The notes beneath the pieces were generated by a model that saw only the letters and a program-made list of their open reading frames with translations, ran no database searches and was not told the origin of the DNA. This document shows positions 18,073 through 26,604 of a stretch of 64,000 nucleotides of DNA, piece after piece. Position 1 is the stretch's first letter. Every line of letters starts with the position of its first letter. Origin of the DNA: Rhizobium phaseoli (GTDB lineage Bacteria > Pseudomonadota > Alphaproteobacteria > Rhizobiales > Rhizobiaceae); assembly GCF_010668805.1 (NCBI RefSeq), contig NZ_WUFT01000014.1, positions 62,001 to 126,000 of the forward strand, read 5' to 3'. A program made the position numbers and the translations under genes.

Positions 18073-18156
18073 GAGAGACAGGGGCGCCCGTCGACAGACG
18101 GGCTGAGAAGCACCCTTCGAACCTGAACCGGATAATGCCGGCGGAGGGAGTCGCTC
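18073..18156 (+). promoter_or_regulatory. TPP riboswitch (THI element)
   Basis: The conserved TPP aptamer parts are present in order: GGGG near 18081, CTGAGA at 18112-18117, then ACCTGAACCGGATAATGCCG (from 18121) and GCGGAGGGA (18141-18149), with GAC/GTC closing the P1 helix. It lies just upstream of thiM. Downstream are a perfect 7-bp hairpin (CGGGGTC 18156-18162 with GACCCCG 18182-18188) and a C-run at 18195-18200 able to pair with the Shine-Dalgarno GGGG at 18209-18212. This suggests that thiamine pyrophosphate turns off translation of thiM. Confidence 0.95.
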
Positions 18157-18216
18157 GGGGTCGCGGCATTGCCACATGAATGACCCCGTGCCCGCCCCCC
18201 GCCTGAAAGGGGCCAC

Positions 18217-19020
18217 ATGCAAACCAGGACCACACCAGGAGCCATGCTGACGGCGATGCGCGAAAAGCCGCCGCTTGTTCAGTGCATCACCAATTACGTC
18301 GCGATGAACATCGCCGCCAATGTTCTCTTGGCCGCCGGCGCCTCGCCCGCCATGGTGCATGCCGCCGAAGAAGCCGGCGAATTCGCCGGCATCGCCAGTG
18401 CGCTGACGGTCAATATCGGCACGCTGTCGCCACAATGGATCGACGGCATGCAGGCAGCAGCGAAGGCGGCGACCTCTGCCGGCAAACCCTGGGTGCTCGA
18501 TCCGGTCGCCCATTATGCCACGGCTTTCCGCCGCGATGCGGTCGCCGGTCTGCTGGCGCTCAAGCCGACGATCATCCGCGGCAATGCTTCCGAGATCATC
18601 GCGCTTGCCGGCGGCGAGAGCCGCGGCCAGGGCGTCGACAGCCGCGATCCGGTCGAGCAGGCGGAAGGTTCGGCGCGATGGCTTGCTGAGCGGCAGCAGG
18701 CGATTGTCGCCGTTACCGGTGCTGTCGATTTCGTCACCGACGGCGAGCGGGCGGTGCGCATCACAGGCGGATCGGCGTTGATGCCGCAGGTTACCGCGCT
18801 CGGCTGCTCGCTCACCTGTCTGGTCGGCGCCTTTGCCGCAACCGCGCCCGAGGATCTGTTCGGCGCGACGGTCGCAGCCCTTTCAACCTTCGCCATCGCC
18901 GGCGAGGAGGCAGCACTCGGTGCGGCCGGTCCCGGCTCCTTCGCCTGGCGCTTTCTCGATGCGCTGCACGCGCTCGACGCCGAAACGCTCGATGCCAGGG
19001 CAAGGATATCGGCGGCATGA
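18217..19020 (+). CDS. thiM: Hydroxyethylthiazole kinase
   Basis: A 267-residue ribokinase-like salvage enzyme that phosphorylates 4-methyl-5-(2-hydroxyethyl)thiazole with ATP. Family markers are CITNYVAMNIAANVLLAAGASPAM near the N-terminus, the ADP/phosphate segment PTIIRGNASEIIALAGG, and the catalytic-cysteine region TALGCSLTCLVGAF near residues 190-205. The ATG at 18217 is favoured because GAAAGGGG ends four bases upstream and is the sequence masked by the riboswitch; MLTAMREKP at 18244 is an alternative start. It is first in thiMED, overlapping thiE by four bases, and controlled by the TPP riboswitch. With ThiE and ThiD it rebuilds thiamine phosphate from scavenged thiazole and pyrimidine. 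Confidence 0.96.
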   Translation: MQTRTTPGAMLTAMREKPPLVQCITNYVAMNIAANVLLAAGASPAMVHAAEEAGEFAGIASALTVNIGTLSPQWIDGMQAAAKAATSAGKPWVLDPVAHYATAFRRDAVAGLLALKPTIIRGNASEIIALAGGESRGQGVDSRDPVEQAEGSARWLAERQQAIVAVTGAVDFVTDGERAVRITGGSALMPQVTALGCSLTCLVGAFAATAPEDLFGATVAALSTFAIAGEEAALGAAGPGSFAWRFLDALHALDAETLDARARISAA

Positions 19021-19652
19021 AGACCTTCGATCTTTCGCTCTATCTCGTGCTCGATCCTGACCTCTGCGCCGGGATCGGCATGGTCGAAACGGCCCGCCTT
19101 GCCGTTGCCGGCGGCGCGACGATGGTTCAGCTGCGCGACAAACATGCGGGCACGACCGGGATGATCGAGACCGGACTTGCTTTGAAACAGGCGCTTGATG
19201 GCACCGGCGCCCTGCTCATCGTCAACGACGATGTCGAGGCGGCGATCGCCATCGGTGCCGACGGGTTGCATATCGGCCAAGAGGACATGGGTGCGGTGAG
19301 AGCGCGGGCGATGATCGGCACCGACATGATCCTCGGCCTCTCGGTCGAGACTGCGGCGCTTGCCGCTGGCGTCGATCGCAGCCTCGTCGATTATACCGGC
19401 GTCGGGCCGGTGTTTGCGACCCCGACCAAGACCGACCACAAGCAGCCGATCGGGTTTGACGGCCTGGCAAAGCTGGTGGCGGCTTCGCCGGTGCCGTCGG
19501 TCGCCATCGGCGGGCTCAAGGCGGAGCATGCGGCCGAGGTGTTTACCGCGGGCGCCAGCGGCCTTGCCGTCGTCTCCGCCATCTGCGGCACGCCGGACCC
19601 GGAAGCTGCCACGCGCCGCATCGCCGCAGAAATTCGAAAGGCCCGCGCATGA
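19017..19652 (+). CDS. thiE: Thiamine phosphate synthase
   Basis: A 211-residue TIM-barrel enzyme that joins HMP pyrophosphate and thiazole phosphate to thiamine monophosphate. Characteristic segments are GGATMVQLRDKHAGTTGMIE (substrate and Mg2+ site) near residue 35, LLIVNDDVEAAIAIGADGLHIGQEDM near 62-90, ILGLSVET, YTGVGPVFATPTKTDHK near 123, and the phosphate-binding VAIGGLKAEH and AVVSAICG near the C-terminus. Its ATG overlaps the thiM stop (ATGA) and its stop overlaps the thiD start, so the three genes are translationally coupled. Complete and of normal length. Confidence 0.96.
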   Translation: MKTFDLSLYLVLDPDLCAGIGMVETARLAVAGGATMVQLRDKHAGTTGMIETGLALKQALDGTGALLIVNDDVEAAIAIGADGLHIGQEDMGAVRARAMIGTDMILGLSVETAALAAGVDRSLVDYTGVGPVFATPTKTDHKQPIGFDGLAKLVAASPVPSVAIGGLKAEHAAEVFTAGASGLAVVSAICGTPDPEAATRRIAAEIRKARA

Positions 19653-20458
19653 TCCGCAACGTCCTCACCATCGCCGGCTCCGATCCTTCAGGCGGCGCCG
19701 GCATCCAAGCCGACCTCAAGGCCTTTTCCGCCCGCGGCGTCTACGGCATGGCGGTGCTGACGGCGCTGACCGCGCAGAACACGCAAGGCGTCACCGGCGT
19801 CCACTTGGTGCCGCCTCCGTTCGTCGCCGACCAGATCAATGCCGTCTTTGCCGATGTGCGCGTCGATGCTGTCAAGATCGGCATGATCGCCAATGCCGGC
19901 ATCGCCGAGGCCGTTGCCGGCGCCCTCGACAATCGGCGCGGCATCCCCATCGTCATCGATCCTGTGATGATCGCCAAGGGCGGCGCCGCCCTGCTGGCGC
20001 CCGAAGCCGTCGATGTGCTGACCCGGCGGCTGCTGCCGCTCGCCACCCTACTGACTCCGAACCTGCCTGAGGCCGCCGCCCTGCTGCAGCAGCCGGTGGC
20101 CACGAACCGGGCTGACATGGCGGCGCAGGCCGAAGGCCTGCGCGCGCTCGGTCCGGCCGCGGTGCTGGTCAAGGGCGGCCATCTCGACAGCGACGACAGC
20201 CCCGACGTGCTTGCCACAGCCGACGGCCTGCACTGGTTCGAAGCCCGGCGGGTACCGACCAAGAACACCCACGGCACTGGCTGCACGCTGTCGAGCGCGT
20301 TGGCGGCTGAGCTTGCCAAGGGTGCCTCGGTGTCGGAGGCGGTCGCCATCGCCAAGGATTACCTTGCCGGCGCGGTCGCCGCCGCCGGAAGCCTGACCGT
20401 CGGCTCCGGCCACGGCCCGGTGCAGCATTTTCATGCGCTTTGGAAAGTGGCGGGATAA
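19649..20458 (+). CDS. thiD: Hydroxymethylpyrimidine/phosphomethylpyrimidine kinase
   Basis: A 269-residue ribokinase-fold enzyme that phosphorylates HMP and then HMP phosphate to the pyrophosphate used by ThiE. Visible motifs are TIAGSDPSGGAGIQADLKAF at the N-terminus, GMAVLTALTAQNTQGVTGVH, IVIDPVMIAKGGAALL near residue 108, TPNLPEAAALL, and the catalytic anion-hole segment NTHGTGCTLSSALAAELAKG near residue 208. It is the last gene of thiMED, with the four-base ATGA overlap to thiE, and is followed by an intrinsic terminator at 20491. The operon contains no thiC or thiG, so it serves salvage rather than synthesis from scratch. Confidence 0.96.
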   Translation: MIRNVLTIAGSDPSGGAGIQADLKAFSARGVYGMAVLTALTAQNTQGVTGVHLVPPPFVADQINAVFADVRVDAVKIGMIANAGIAEAVAGALDNRRGIPIVIDPVMIAKGGAALLAPEAVDVLTRRLLPLATLLTPNLPEAAALLQQPVATNRADMAAQAEGLRALGPAAVLVKGGHLDSDDSPDVLATADGLHWFEARRVPTKNTHGTGCTLSSALAAELAKGASVSEAVAIAKDYLAGAVAAAGSLTVGSGHGPVQHFHALWKVAG

Positions 20459-20490
20459 GCATCCATCATCGACGCAGACATTCAATCGAA

Positions 20491-20517
20491 ACGGCTCGGG
20501 CTCCCCGGGCCGTTTTT
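20491..20517 (+). terminator. Intrinsic terminator of thiMED
   Basis: ACGGCTCGGG (20491-20500) pairs with CCCGGGCCGT (20504-20513) over ten base pairs including one G-U pair, with a three-base loop, and is followed immediately by a run of T residues. It lies 33 bases after the thiD stop codon on the plus strand. Confidence 0.9.
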
Positions 20518-20636
20518 GCGTTCGGCAGCCGGCTTGCTTTTGAGCGAGAGCATCATGGCGAGCAGCATCGCGCCATTTGAAAAACGCAGTTGACAAGCTC
20601 AGCCAGATAGCCAAGTCTATGACATTAAAAGGGGAT

Positions 20637-20658
20637 ATATTCCGCAATAACGGAATAT
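20637..20658 (+). promoter_or_regulatory. Palindrome before the GNAT-nagZ-ABC cluster, operator candidate
   Basis: ATATTCCG (20637-20644) and CGGAATAT (20651-20658) are perfect 8-bp inverted arms around CAATAA. The element sits two bases before the AGGAGGA ribosome-binding site of the acetyltransferase gene. It could be a repressor operator or a leader hairpin. A regulator cannot be named, because no regulator gene is adjacent. Confidence 0.5.
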
Positions 20659-20673
20659 GAGGAGGAATGACCG

Positions 20674-21162
20674 GTGCCAGACCTGCTTGTGAGTCTATAC
20701 TCCACAAAGCTTGCCGATCTGAATCGGAAAACCGATCATGTCGGTGTCTCCATCCGACCGGCCCTCCCCCCGGAACTGCATCTCGTCGTCGACTGGGTTC
20801 GCCAGCAGTTCAGCGAAAACTGGGCGAGCGAAGTCTCCGTCGCCTTCTCCCGCCAGCCGGTTGCCTGCCTGATCGCCGTCGACGGCGGCAAGCTGCTCGG
20901 CTTTGCCTGCTACGACACGACGGCGCGCGGCTTCTTCGGCCCGACCGGCGTCGACCCGCAAGCCCGCGGCAAGGGTATCGGCCTCGCCCTGTTTTCCGCC
21001 TGCCTTCAGACCATGAAGACGCTTGGCCATGCCTATGCCTTCATCGGCGATGCCGGCCCGGTCGATTTTTACGCGAAGACCGCAGGCGCCATCATCATCC
21101 CCGCCCCCGACAAGGGCATCTACGAAGGCATGCTGAGACGCATGGCCGAAATGACCACTTGA
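20674..21162 (+). CDS. GNAT-family N-acetyltransferase
   Basis: A 162-residue acetyltransferase of the GNAT fold, transferring an acetyl group from acetyl-CoA to an amine. The core is seen from residue 40 on: VACLIAVDGGKLLGFACYDT (strands), then the acetyl-CoA pyrophosphate loop in GVDPQARGKGIGLALFSACL near residue 95, and the last strands with HAYAFIGDAGPVDFYAKTAG. The GTG at 20674 is selected because AGGAGGA lies eight bases upstream. It is 16 bases before nagZ and probably co-transcribed with it and the ABC importer, so an amino sugar or muropeptide-derived amine is a reasonable but unproven acceptor. Confidence 0.88.
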   Translation: MPDLLVSLYSTKLADLNRKTDHVGVSIRPALPPELHLVVDWVRQQFSENWASEVSVAFSRQPVACLIAVDGGKLLGFACYDTTARGFFGPTGVDPQARGKGIGLALFSACLQTMKTLGHAYAFIGDAGPVDFYAKTAGAIIIPAPDKGIYEGMLRRMAEMTT

Positions 21163-21178
21163 TCCCGGAGCACCAGAA

Positions 21179-22201
21179 TTGTCCTCGACCCCGCTCGCCC
21201 TTTTCGTCGGCCTTCCCAATCCCGTCCTTTCGGATGAAGAATTCGCCTTGTTTCGCGAAACCAATCCGCTCGGCCTGTTCGTCGGCCGGCGCAATCAGCG
21301 CGAGCCGGAGCAGACGAAACGGCTGATCGACCGCTTTCGGCAAGCCGTCGGCCGCGACGATGCGCCTGTCTTCACCGATCAGGAGGGCGGGCGCGTCCAG
21401 CATCTCGATGCCGGCCCCTGGCCGCTCTTCCGCAGCTTCGGTCAGTTTGCCGAACTGGCCCGCCGCGATTTCGCGCTCGGCAAAAGAGCATTGCGCCTTT
21501 CCTCCCAGGCCATGGGCGCGATGATGACAGAACTCGGCCTTTCCAGCGGCTGCTCGCCCGTTCTCGACCTCGTCTTCGAGACGACGAGCGCGGTCATCGG
21601 CGCCCGCTCCTTCGGTCCCGATCCCGATGTCATCGCCGCCCTCGGCCGCGAGGTGGTCGACGGCCTGCTCGAGACCGGCAATATGCCTGTGATCAAGCAT
21701 ATTCCCGGCCATGGCCGCGCGACGCTGGACTCCCACAAGGAGCGCCCGGTGGTCGACGCCAGCCGCGAGACGCTCGCTGCCACTGATTTCAAGCCCTTCG
21801 TGGCGCTGAAGGATACGCCCTGGGCGATGGTCGCCCATGTCGTCTACTCGGCCTATGACAAGGAATTACCAGCCTCCGTCTCGCCGATCATGCACGACGT
21901 GATCCGCAACGATTTGGGTTACGACGGCGTGCTGATTTCCGACTGCATCTTCATGGAATCGCTCTCCGGCACCCTGCCGGAACGCGTCCGACAGGTGCTC
22001 GACGCCGGCTTCGACATCGCCCTCCACAGCCATGGCGACATCAGGGAAAGCGAAGCCGCCGCCAAGGCTGCACGGCCGCTGACGGACGCCGCTCTCATGC
22101 GGATCGCCGCCGGCAAGGCCCGCCTCGGCAATCTCAAGATCGACCTCCGCGCCGCCCATGCGGAAGTCGAAGACATGTTTGCAAGCGCGCTGGTCTCCTG
22201 A
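21179..22201 (+). CDS. nagZ: Glycoside hydrolase family 3, beta-N-acetylhexosaminidase NagZ type
   Basis: A 340-residue cytoplasmic GH3 enzyme; NagZ releases GlcNAc from muropeptides or chito-oligosaccharides. The substrate-binding signature KHIPGHGRATLDSHKERPVVD is present near residue 180, with the flexible-loop His of GHG that serves as acid/base in NagZ, and the nucleophile Asp lies in GVLISDCIFMES near residue 258. FTDQEGGRVQHL near residue 65 is also typical. Translation probably starts at a TTG (21179), with GGAG eight bases upstream. It sits between the GNAT gene and a five-gene importer, unlike the housekeeping nagZ of rhizobia near scpA and tatA, so it is probably a second copy working on imported glycans. 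Confidence 0.9.
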   Translation: MSSTPLALFVGLPNPVLSDEEFALFRETNPLGLFVGRRNQREPEQTKRLIDRFRQAVGRDDAPVFTDQEGGRVQHLDAGPWPLFRSFGQFAELARRDFALGKRALRLSSQAMGAMMTELGLSSGCSPVLDLVFETTSAVIGARSFGPDPDVIAALGREVVDGLLETGNMPVIKHIPGHGRATLDSHKERPVVDASRETLAATDFKPFVALKDTPWAMVAHVVYSAYDKELPASVSPIMHDVIRNDLGYDGVLISDCIFMESLSGTLPERVRQVLDAGFDIALHSHGDIRESEAAAKAARPLTDAALMRIAAGKARLGNLKIDLRAAHAEVEDMFASALVS

Positions 22202-22243
22202 CCGGCGCGCCATCTCTCACCGTATAAAAAAGGGGAATAAAGC

Positions 22244-23890
22244 ATGAAAAAATATCTTCTTGCCGCCGCCGCCCTGACACTGCTTTCGGGCTCTGCCATG
22301 GCGCAAACGGTCCTAACGGCGAATATCGAACCGGCGACGACCTGGGTCCGCAACTTCAATCCGTTCAACCAGACCTCGTCGCGCCAGTCGACGCTCGATT
22401 TCATCTACGAGCCGCTGGTTATTTTCAACCGCTTCGACAGCAACAAACCGGTCTATCGCCTGGCCGAAAGCTTCAAGCTCTCCGACGATCTGAAGAGCAT
22501 CGATTTCAAGCTGCGCTCGAACCTGAAATGGTCTGACGGCAAGCCGCTGAGGGCAGCCGACGTCAAGTTCACCTATGATTATCTGAAGAAATTCCCGGCG
22601 CTCGACTTCGTCAGCATCTGGAGCTTCATCACCGATGTCAAAGCCGTCGACGATCAGACGGTGCGCTTCACGCTTGCCAATCCGAGCTCGCTCGCAGCCG
22701 AACAGATCTCGCAGCTGCCGATCGTTCCGGAACATGTCTGGAAGGACGTCGCCGATCCGGTCACCTTCGCCAACGAGAACCCGGTCGGCAGCGGCCCGCT
22801 GACCGAGGTGCCGCGCTTCACCGGCCAGACCTACGACCAGTGCCGCAATCCGAACTACTGGGACAACGCGCATCTGAAGGTCGATTGCATGCGCTTCCCG
22901 CAGCTTGCCGACAACAACCAGATGCTGACGGCAACAGCCGACGGCACGCTCGACTGGGGCGTCTCCTTCATTCCCGATATCGACAATGTCTATGTTTCCA
23001 AGGATCCGGCGCATTTCCACTACTGGTATTCGCCAAGCAGCATGGTCGCCTTTCTGTTCAACCTGGAAACGGCGAACGAGAACAACAAGAAGGCCTTCAA
23101 CGACCTGAAATTCCGCCGCGCCGTCTCGATGGCACTCGACCGCAAGACGATGATCGATGTCGCCGGCTACGGCTATCCGACACTGAACGAAGACCCCGGC
23201 CTGATGGGCGAGCTTTACAAGAGCTGGGCGGATCCATCAGTTAAGGCCGACTTCGGCAAGTTCGCGACCTATGATGCCGATGCCGCCAAGGCCCTGCTCG
23301 ACGAGGCCGGTTACAAGGACAAGGACGGCGACGGCTTCCGCGACAATCCCGACGGCAGCAAGATTGCCTTCTCGATCATCGTCCCGAATTCCTGGACGGA
23401 CTGGATCGACACCGTCAATCTCGCCGTCGAAGGCATGCAGGCGGTCGGCATCGACGCCAAGATCGAAACGCCTGAAGAAGCCGTCTGGACCGGCAACCTC
23501 ATCAACGGCACCTTCGATGCGGCGATCAACAGCCTGCCGGCATCGGCTTCGCCCTATTACCCCTACAAGCGCGCCTTCAGCGCTTCGGACAAGGGAAAGA
23601 CGCGCTTCACCGCGCAGCGCTGGTTCAATCCTGAGGTCGAGAAACTCGTGACCGAGTTCACCCAGACCGCAGACCTTGCCAAGCAGAAGGACGCGATGAA
23701 CAAGGCGCAACGCATCGTCGCCGAAAACATGCCGATGATTCCGGTGTTCAACAATCCGAACTGGTATCAGTACAACACCAAGCGCTTCACCGGCTGGTCG
23801 ACCAAGGAAAACCCCTTCGTCAATCCGTCGATCTCGCGGACCAACCCGGCACGCCTCCTGAACCTCTTGGCTCTCGAACCCGTCAAGTAA
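22244..23890 (+). CDS. ABC transporter substrate-binding protein, SBP_bac_5 family
   Basis: A 548-residue periplasmic binding protein. The signal peptide (MKKYLLAAAALTLLSGSAMA, cleavage after AMAQ) is followed by a mature protein with FNPFNQTSSRQSTLDFIYEPL, the family segment LKWSDGKPLRAADVKFTYDY near residue 90, and VGSGPLTEVPRF near 185. Although it belongs to the peptide-binding class, the early Trp/Asn-rich region and the neighbouring NagZ recall relatives that bind beta-linked oligosaccharides such as cellobiose. It starts 42 bases after nagZ with AGGGGAATAA before the ATG. It delivers the ligand to the two permeases and two ATPases that follow. The ligand (peptide, muropeptide or oligosaccharide) is not decided by sequence. 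Confidence 0.92.
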   Translation: MKKYLLAAAALTLLSGSAMAQTVLTANIEPATTWVRNFNPFNQTSSRQSTLDFIYEPLVIFNRFDSNKPVYRLAESFKLSDDLKSIDFKLRSNLKWSDGKPLRAADVKFTYDYLKKFPALDFVSIWSFITDVKAVDDQTVRFTLANPSSLAAEQISQLPIVPEHVWKDVADPVTFANENPVGSGPLTEVPRFTGQTYDQCRNPNYWDNAHLKVDCMRFPQLADNNQMLTATADGTLDWGVSFIPDIDNVYVSKDPAHFHYWYSPSSMVAFLFNLETANENNKKAFNDLKFRRAVSMALDRKTMIDVAGYGYPTLNEDPGLMGELYKSWADPSVKADFGKFATYDADAAKALLDEAGYKDKDGDGFRDNPDGSKIAFSIIVPNSWTDWIDTVNLAVEGMQAVGIDAKIETPEEAVWTGNLINGTFDAAINSLPASASPYYPYKRAFSASDKGKTRFTAQRWFNPEVEKLVTEFTQTADLAKQKDAMNKAQRIVAENMPMIPVFNNPNWYQYNTKRFTGWSTKENPFVNPSISRTNPARLLNLLALEPVK

Positions 23891-23903
23891 GCATCATAGT
23901 CCT

Positions 23904-23930
23904 CGGGAGCGGTGCAAAACGCCGCTCCCG
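23904..23930 (+). terminator. Hairpin between binding protein and permease genes
   Basis: CGGGAGCGG (23904-23912) and CCGCTCCCG (23922-23930) are perfectly complementary with a nine-base loop. It sits in the 56-base gap after the binding-protein stop codon and has no strong T-run, which fits a message-stabilising or attenuating hairpin that keeps binding-protein levels high. Confidence 0.65.
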
Positions 23931-23946
23931 TCACGACGGAGTTCCC

Positions 23947-24924
23947 ATGGCTTTCCTGCTTCGCCGCCTGGCCTTCTACATGGCAGCCTTCATCGCGGCA
24001 GCGACGATCAATTTCTTCCTGCCGCGGCTGATGCCGGGCGATCCGGTGCAGATCATGTTCTCCAGCGCCGGCACCGAATTGCCGCCGGAAAGCCTGCAGG
24101 CGCTGAAGCTCACCTTCGGCTTCGTCGACGGCCCGCTCTGGCAACAATACTTCACCTATCTCGGCAGCATCTTCACCGGCGATCTCGGTCGCTCGATCAA
24201 GTATTTCCCGCTGCCGGTCACCTCGGTGCTCGGTCATGCCCTTATCTGGACCGTCGGTCTGATGGGCACAGCGACGATCATCAGTTTTGCACTCGGCACC
24301 CTCCTCGGCATCGCCGCCGCCTGGCGCCGGGGCAGCAGGTTCGACGTTTTCGTTTCCGTCGGCGCGATTTTCGCGACCTCGGTGCCGGCCGTCGTCACCT
24401 CGCTGATCGTGCTCTTCATTTTCGGCTTCACGCTCGGCTGGTTTCCGAACGGCTACGCCGCCGATCCTTCGCTCGATCCGGCCTTCAGCCTGCAATATCT
24501 CGGCAGCGTCGCCTATCACGGCATCCTGCCGATGGTCACGCTCTGCACCGTGTTGATCGGCGGCTTCACCGTCACCATGCGCAACAACATGATCAATCTG
24601 CTCGGTGAGGACTATATCGTCATGGCCCGCGCCAAGGGCCTTTCCGACCGGCATGTGATGCTCTGGTACGCCGCCCGCAACGCCCTGCTGCCGACCGTCT
24701 CCAGTCTCGCCATCGCCATCGGCACCATCCTCGGCGGCTCGCTCGTGACGGAGGTCGTCTATAACTATCCCGGCCTCGGCAACATTCTCTACCAGGCGAT
24801 CCTCGCCCGCGATTACCCCGTCATCCAGGGCCAGCTCCTCATCATGACTGCGACCATGCTAATCGCCAATTTCATCGTCGACGTCAGCTATATCCTGCTT
24901 GACCCGCGGCTGAAGGGAGCATGA
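23947..24924 (+). CDS. ABC transporter permease, DppB/OppB type
   Basis: A 325-residue inner-membrane permease. The N-terminus MAFLLRRLAFYMAAFIAAATI leads into the DppB-type motif RLMPGDPVQIMFSSAG. About six membrane helices follow, with the EAA loop as ARAKGLSDRHVMLWYAARNA near residue 225 and the family ending VDVSYILLDPRLKG. It follows the binding-protein gene and precedes the second permease with a one-base gap. Its mate is the DppC-type subunit; both are driven by the two ATPases encoded downstream. Confidence 0.93.
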   Translation: MAFLLRRLAFYMAAFIAAATINFFLPRLMPGDPVQIMFSSAGTELPPESLQALKLTFGFVDGPLWQQYFTYLGSIFTGDLGRSIKYFPLPVTSVLGHALIWTVGLMGTATIISFALGTLLGIAAAWRRGSRFDVFVSVGAIFATSVPAVVTSLIVLFIFGFTLGWFPNGYAADPSLDPAFSLQYLGSVAYHGILPMVTLCTVLIGGFTVTMRNNMINLLGEDYIVMARAKGLSDRHVMLWYAARNALLPTVSSLAIAIGTILGGSLVTEVVYNYPGLGNILYQAILARDYPVIQGQLLIMTATMLIANFIVDVSYILLDPRLKGA

Positions 24925-24925
24925 G

Positions 24926-25804
24926 ATGAAAACTCTGCTTCGAAACCGCAAGGCGCTCACCGGCCTCGTCATCATCGCCGCCATCATCATCGTCGCGATC
25001 GTTGCACCGCTGCTGACGCAATATGATCCCGCCGCCCGCACCGGGCGGCCGCACCAGCCGCCGTCGCTCGACCATATCCTCGGCACCACCCGCATCGGCC
25101 AGGATGTGTTCGCCCGGCTGATCTACGGCGCCCGCACCTCGCTTGCCGTCGGCTTCGGCGCCGGCCTGCTGATCACCCTTGTCGGCACCGCGCTCGGCAT
25201 CATCTCCGGTTATCGCGGCGGCAGAACCGACGAGGTGATCAGCTTCTTCACCAATATGGTGCTGGTCGTTCCCAATCTGCCGCTGCTGCTCGTGCTCGCC
25301 GCCTTCATCGGCCAGGCAAGCCCGCTCGTCATCGCGCTGATCCTCGGCGCCACCTCCTGGGCCTGGGGCGCCCGCGTCACCCGCGCCGAAACGCTCTCCG
25401 TCAAGCATAAGGATTTCGTCAAATCCGCCGAGATGATGGGCGAGCCGCAATGGCGCATCATGACCTTCGAGATCTTTCCCAACGTGATTTCAATCGTCGG
25501 CATCAATTTGATCGGCAGCGTAATCTTCGCAATTATCACCGAGGCGACGCTTGAGTTTCTCGGCCTCGGCGATCCCCGCGCGATCTCCTGGGGCACGATG
25601 CTCTACAATGCCCAGAAGGCCTCGGCGCTTTCGGTCGGCGCCTGGTGGGATATCCTGACCCCCTGCTTCGCGCTCGCCTTCCTCGGCATCGGCATGTCGC
25701 TGTTGAACTTCGCCGTCGACGAGATCGCCAATCCGCGGCTGCGCACCGGCAATCACCTGAAGCGCTGGTCCCTACTCGTCCGTTCCGGGGAGGGCCGCCT
25801 GTGA
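24926..25804 (+). CDS. ABC transporter permease, DppC/OppC type
   Basis: A 292-residue inner-membrane permease. It starts with a single helix (ALTGLVIIAAIIIVAIVAPLL), then the DppC-like periplasmic stretch HILGTTRIGQDVFARLIYGA, followed by four or five helices and the coupling loop KSAEMMGEPQWRIMTFEIFPN near residue 170. It ends LNFAVDEIANPRL, as is common in this family. It is spaced one base from the preceding permease gene, and its stop overlaps the GTG start of the first ATPase by four bases, which indicates tight coupling of subunit synthesis. Confidence 0.93.
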   Translation: MKTLLRNRKALTGLVIIAAIIIVAIVAPLLTQYDPAARTGRPHQPPSLDHILGTTRIGQDVFARLIYGARTSLAVGFGAGLLITLVGTALGIISGYRGGRTDEVISFFTNMVLVVPNLPLLLVLAAFIGQASPLVIALILGATSWAWGARVTRAETLSVKHKDFVKSAEMMGEPQWRIMTFEIFPNVISIVGINLIGSVIFAIITEATLEFLGLGDPRAISWGTMLYNAQKASALSVGAWWDILTPCFALAFLGIGMSLLNFAVDEIANPRLRTGNHLKRWSLLVRSGEGRL

Positions 25805-26604
25805 CGCAGCCATTGCTTTCGGTGAGGAACCTCACCATCGATTATATCGGCGAGGAGAAGGATTTCCGCGCCGTCGACGATGTCAGTTTCGACGTGGCGC
25901 CGGGCGAGGTCTTCGGCCTTGCCGGCGAATCCGGCTGCGGCAAGAGCACCATCGCCTTTGCCATCAGCCGCCTGCACAAGCCGCCGGCGCTGATCCGCAA
26001 GGAGAGCCGCATACTGCTCGACGGCCGCAACGTGCTCGATCTCGACCGGCAGGCGCTTGCCGCCTTCCGCTGGCGCGAGGTCGCCATGGTCTTCCAGAGC
26101 GCCATGAATTCGCTGAACCCGGTGCTGCGCATCGAGACGCAATTCTACGACATGCTGAGCACCCACAAGGGCATGAGCCGTGCTGCAGCCCGCGAGCGCA
26201 CCGCCGAAATGCTGAGGCTCGTCGATATCGCGCCGGATCGCATGCGCGACTATCCGCACCAGTTTTCCGGCGGCATGCGCCAGCGCATCGTCATCGCAAT
26301 CTGCATGGCGCTCGATCCGAAGCTCGTCGTCATGGACGAGCCGACGACGGCGCTCGACGTCGTCGTCCAGCGCGAAATCCTGCAGCGCATCAACGAGCTG
26401 CGCCGCCGCTTCGGCTTCTCTGTGCTCTTCATCACCCATGATCTCGGGCTGATGGTGCAGTTCTGCGACCGCATCGGCATCATGCTGTCAGGCAGGCTGG
26501 TGGAGCAGAACGCGGCCGAGGCGATCTACCGGGCGCCGGAGCACGACTATACGAAAAAGCTCTGGGCCTCCTTCCCCTCGCTTCACGGAGGAGTGCTGCT
26601 ATGA
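25801..26604 (+). CDS. ABC transporter ATPase, DppD/OppD type
   Basis: A 267-residue nucleotide-binding subunit. Walker A is GESGCGKST near residue 41, the Q-loop lies in VAMVFQSAMNSLNPVL, the signature is FSGGMRQR near residue 157, Walker B with the catalytic Glu is LVVMDEPTTALD, and the H-loop is FITHD. The GTG at 25801 is chosen because it overlaps the upstream stop (GTGA) and has GGAG upstream; earlier in-frame codons would lie inside the permease gene. It is shorter than many OppD proteins, lacking much of the C-terminal oligopeptide/dipeptide extension, and ends shortly after YTKKLWASFPSL. Confidence 0.92.
   Translation: MTQPLLSVRNLTIDYIGEEKDFRAVDDVSFDVAPGEVFGLAGESGCGKSTIAFAISRLHKPPALIRKESRILLDGRNVLDLDRQALAAFRWREVAMVFQSAMNSLNPVLRIETQFYDMLSTHKGMSRAAARERTAEMLRLVDIAPDRMRDYPHQFSGGMRQRIVIAICMALDPKLVVMDEPTTALDVVVQREILQRINELRRRFGFSVLFITHDLGLMVQFCDRIGIMLSGRLVEQNAAEAIYRAPEHDYTKKLWASFPSLHGGVLL

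Noticed and set aside
17710..18126. Plus-strand open frame of 138 codons between the secretion operon and thiM
   Set aside because: It runs into the TPP aptamer, has no ribosome-binding site, and its translation looks like random composition with no domain pattern.
20590..20630. Sigma-70-like -35 TTGACA upstream of the acetyltransferase gene
   Set aside because: No acceptable -10 hexamer lies 16 to 18 bases downstream; the TATGAC that follows is about 22 bases away.
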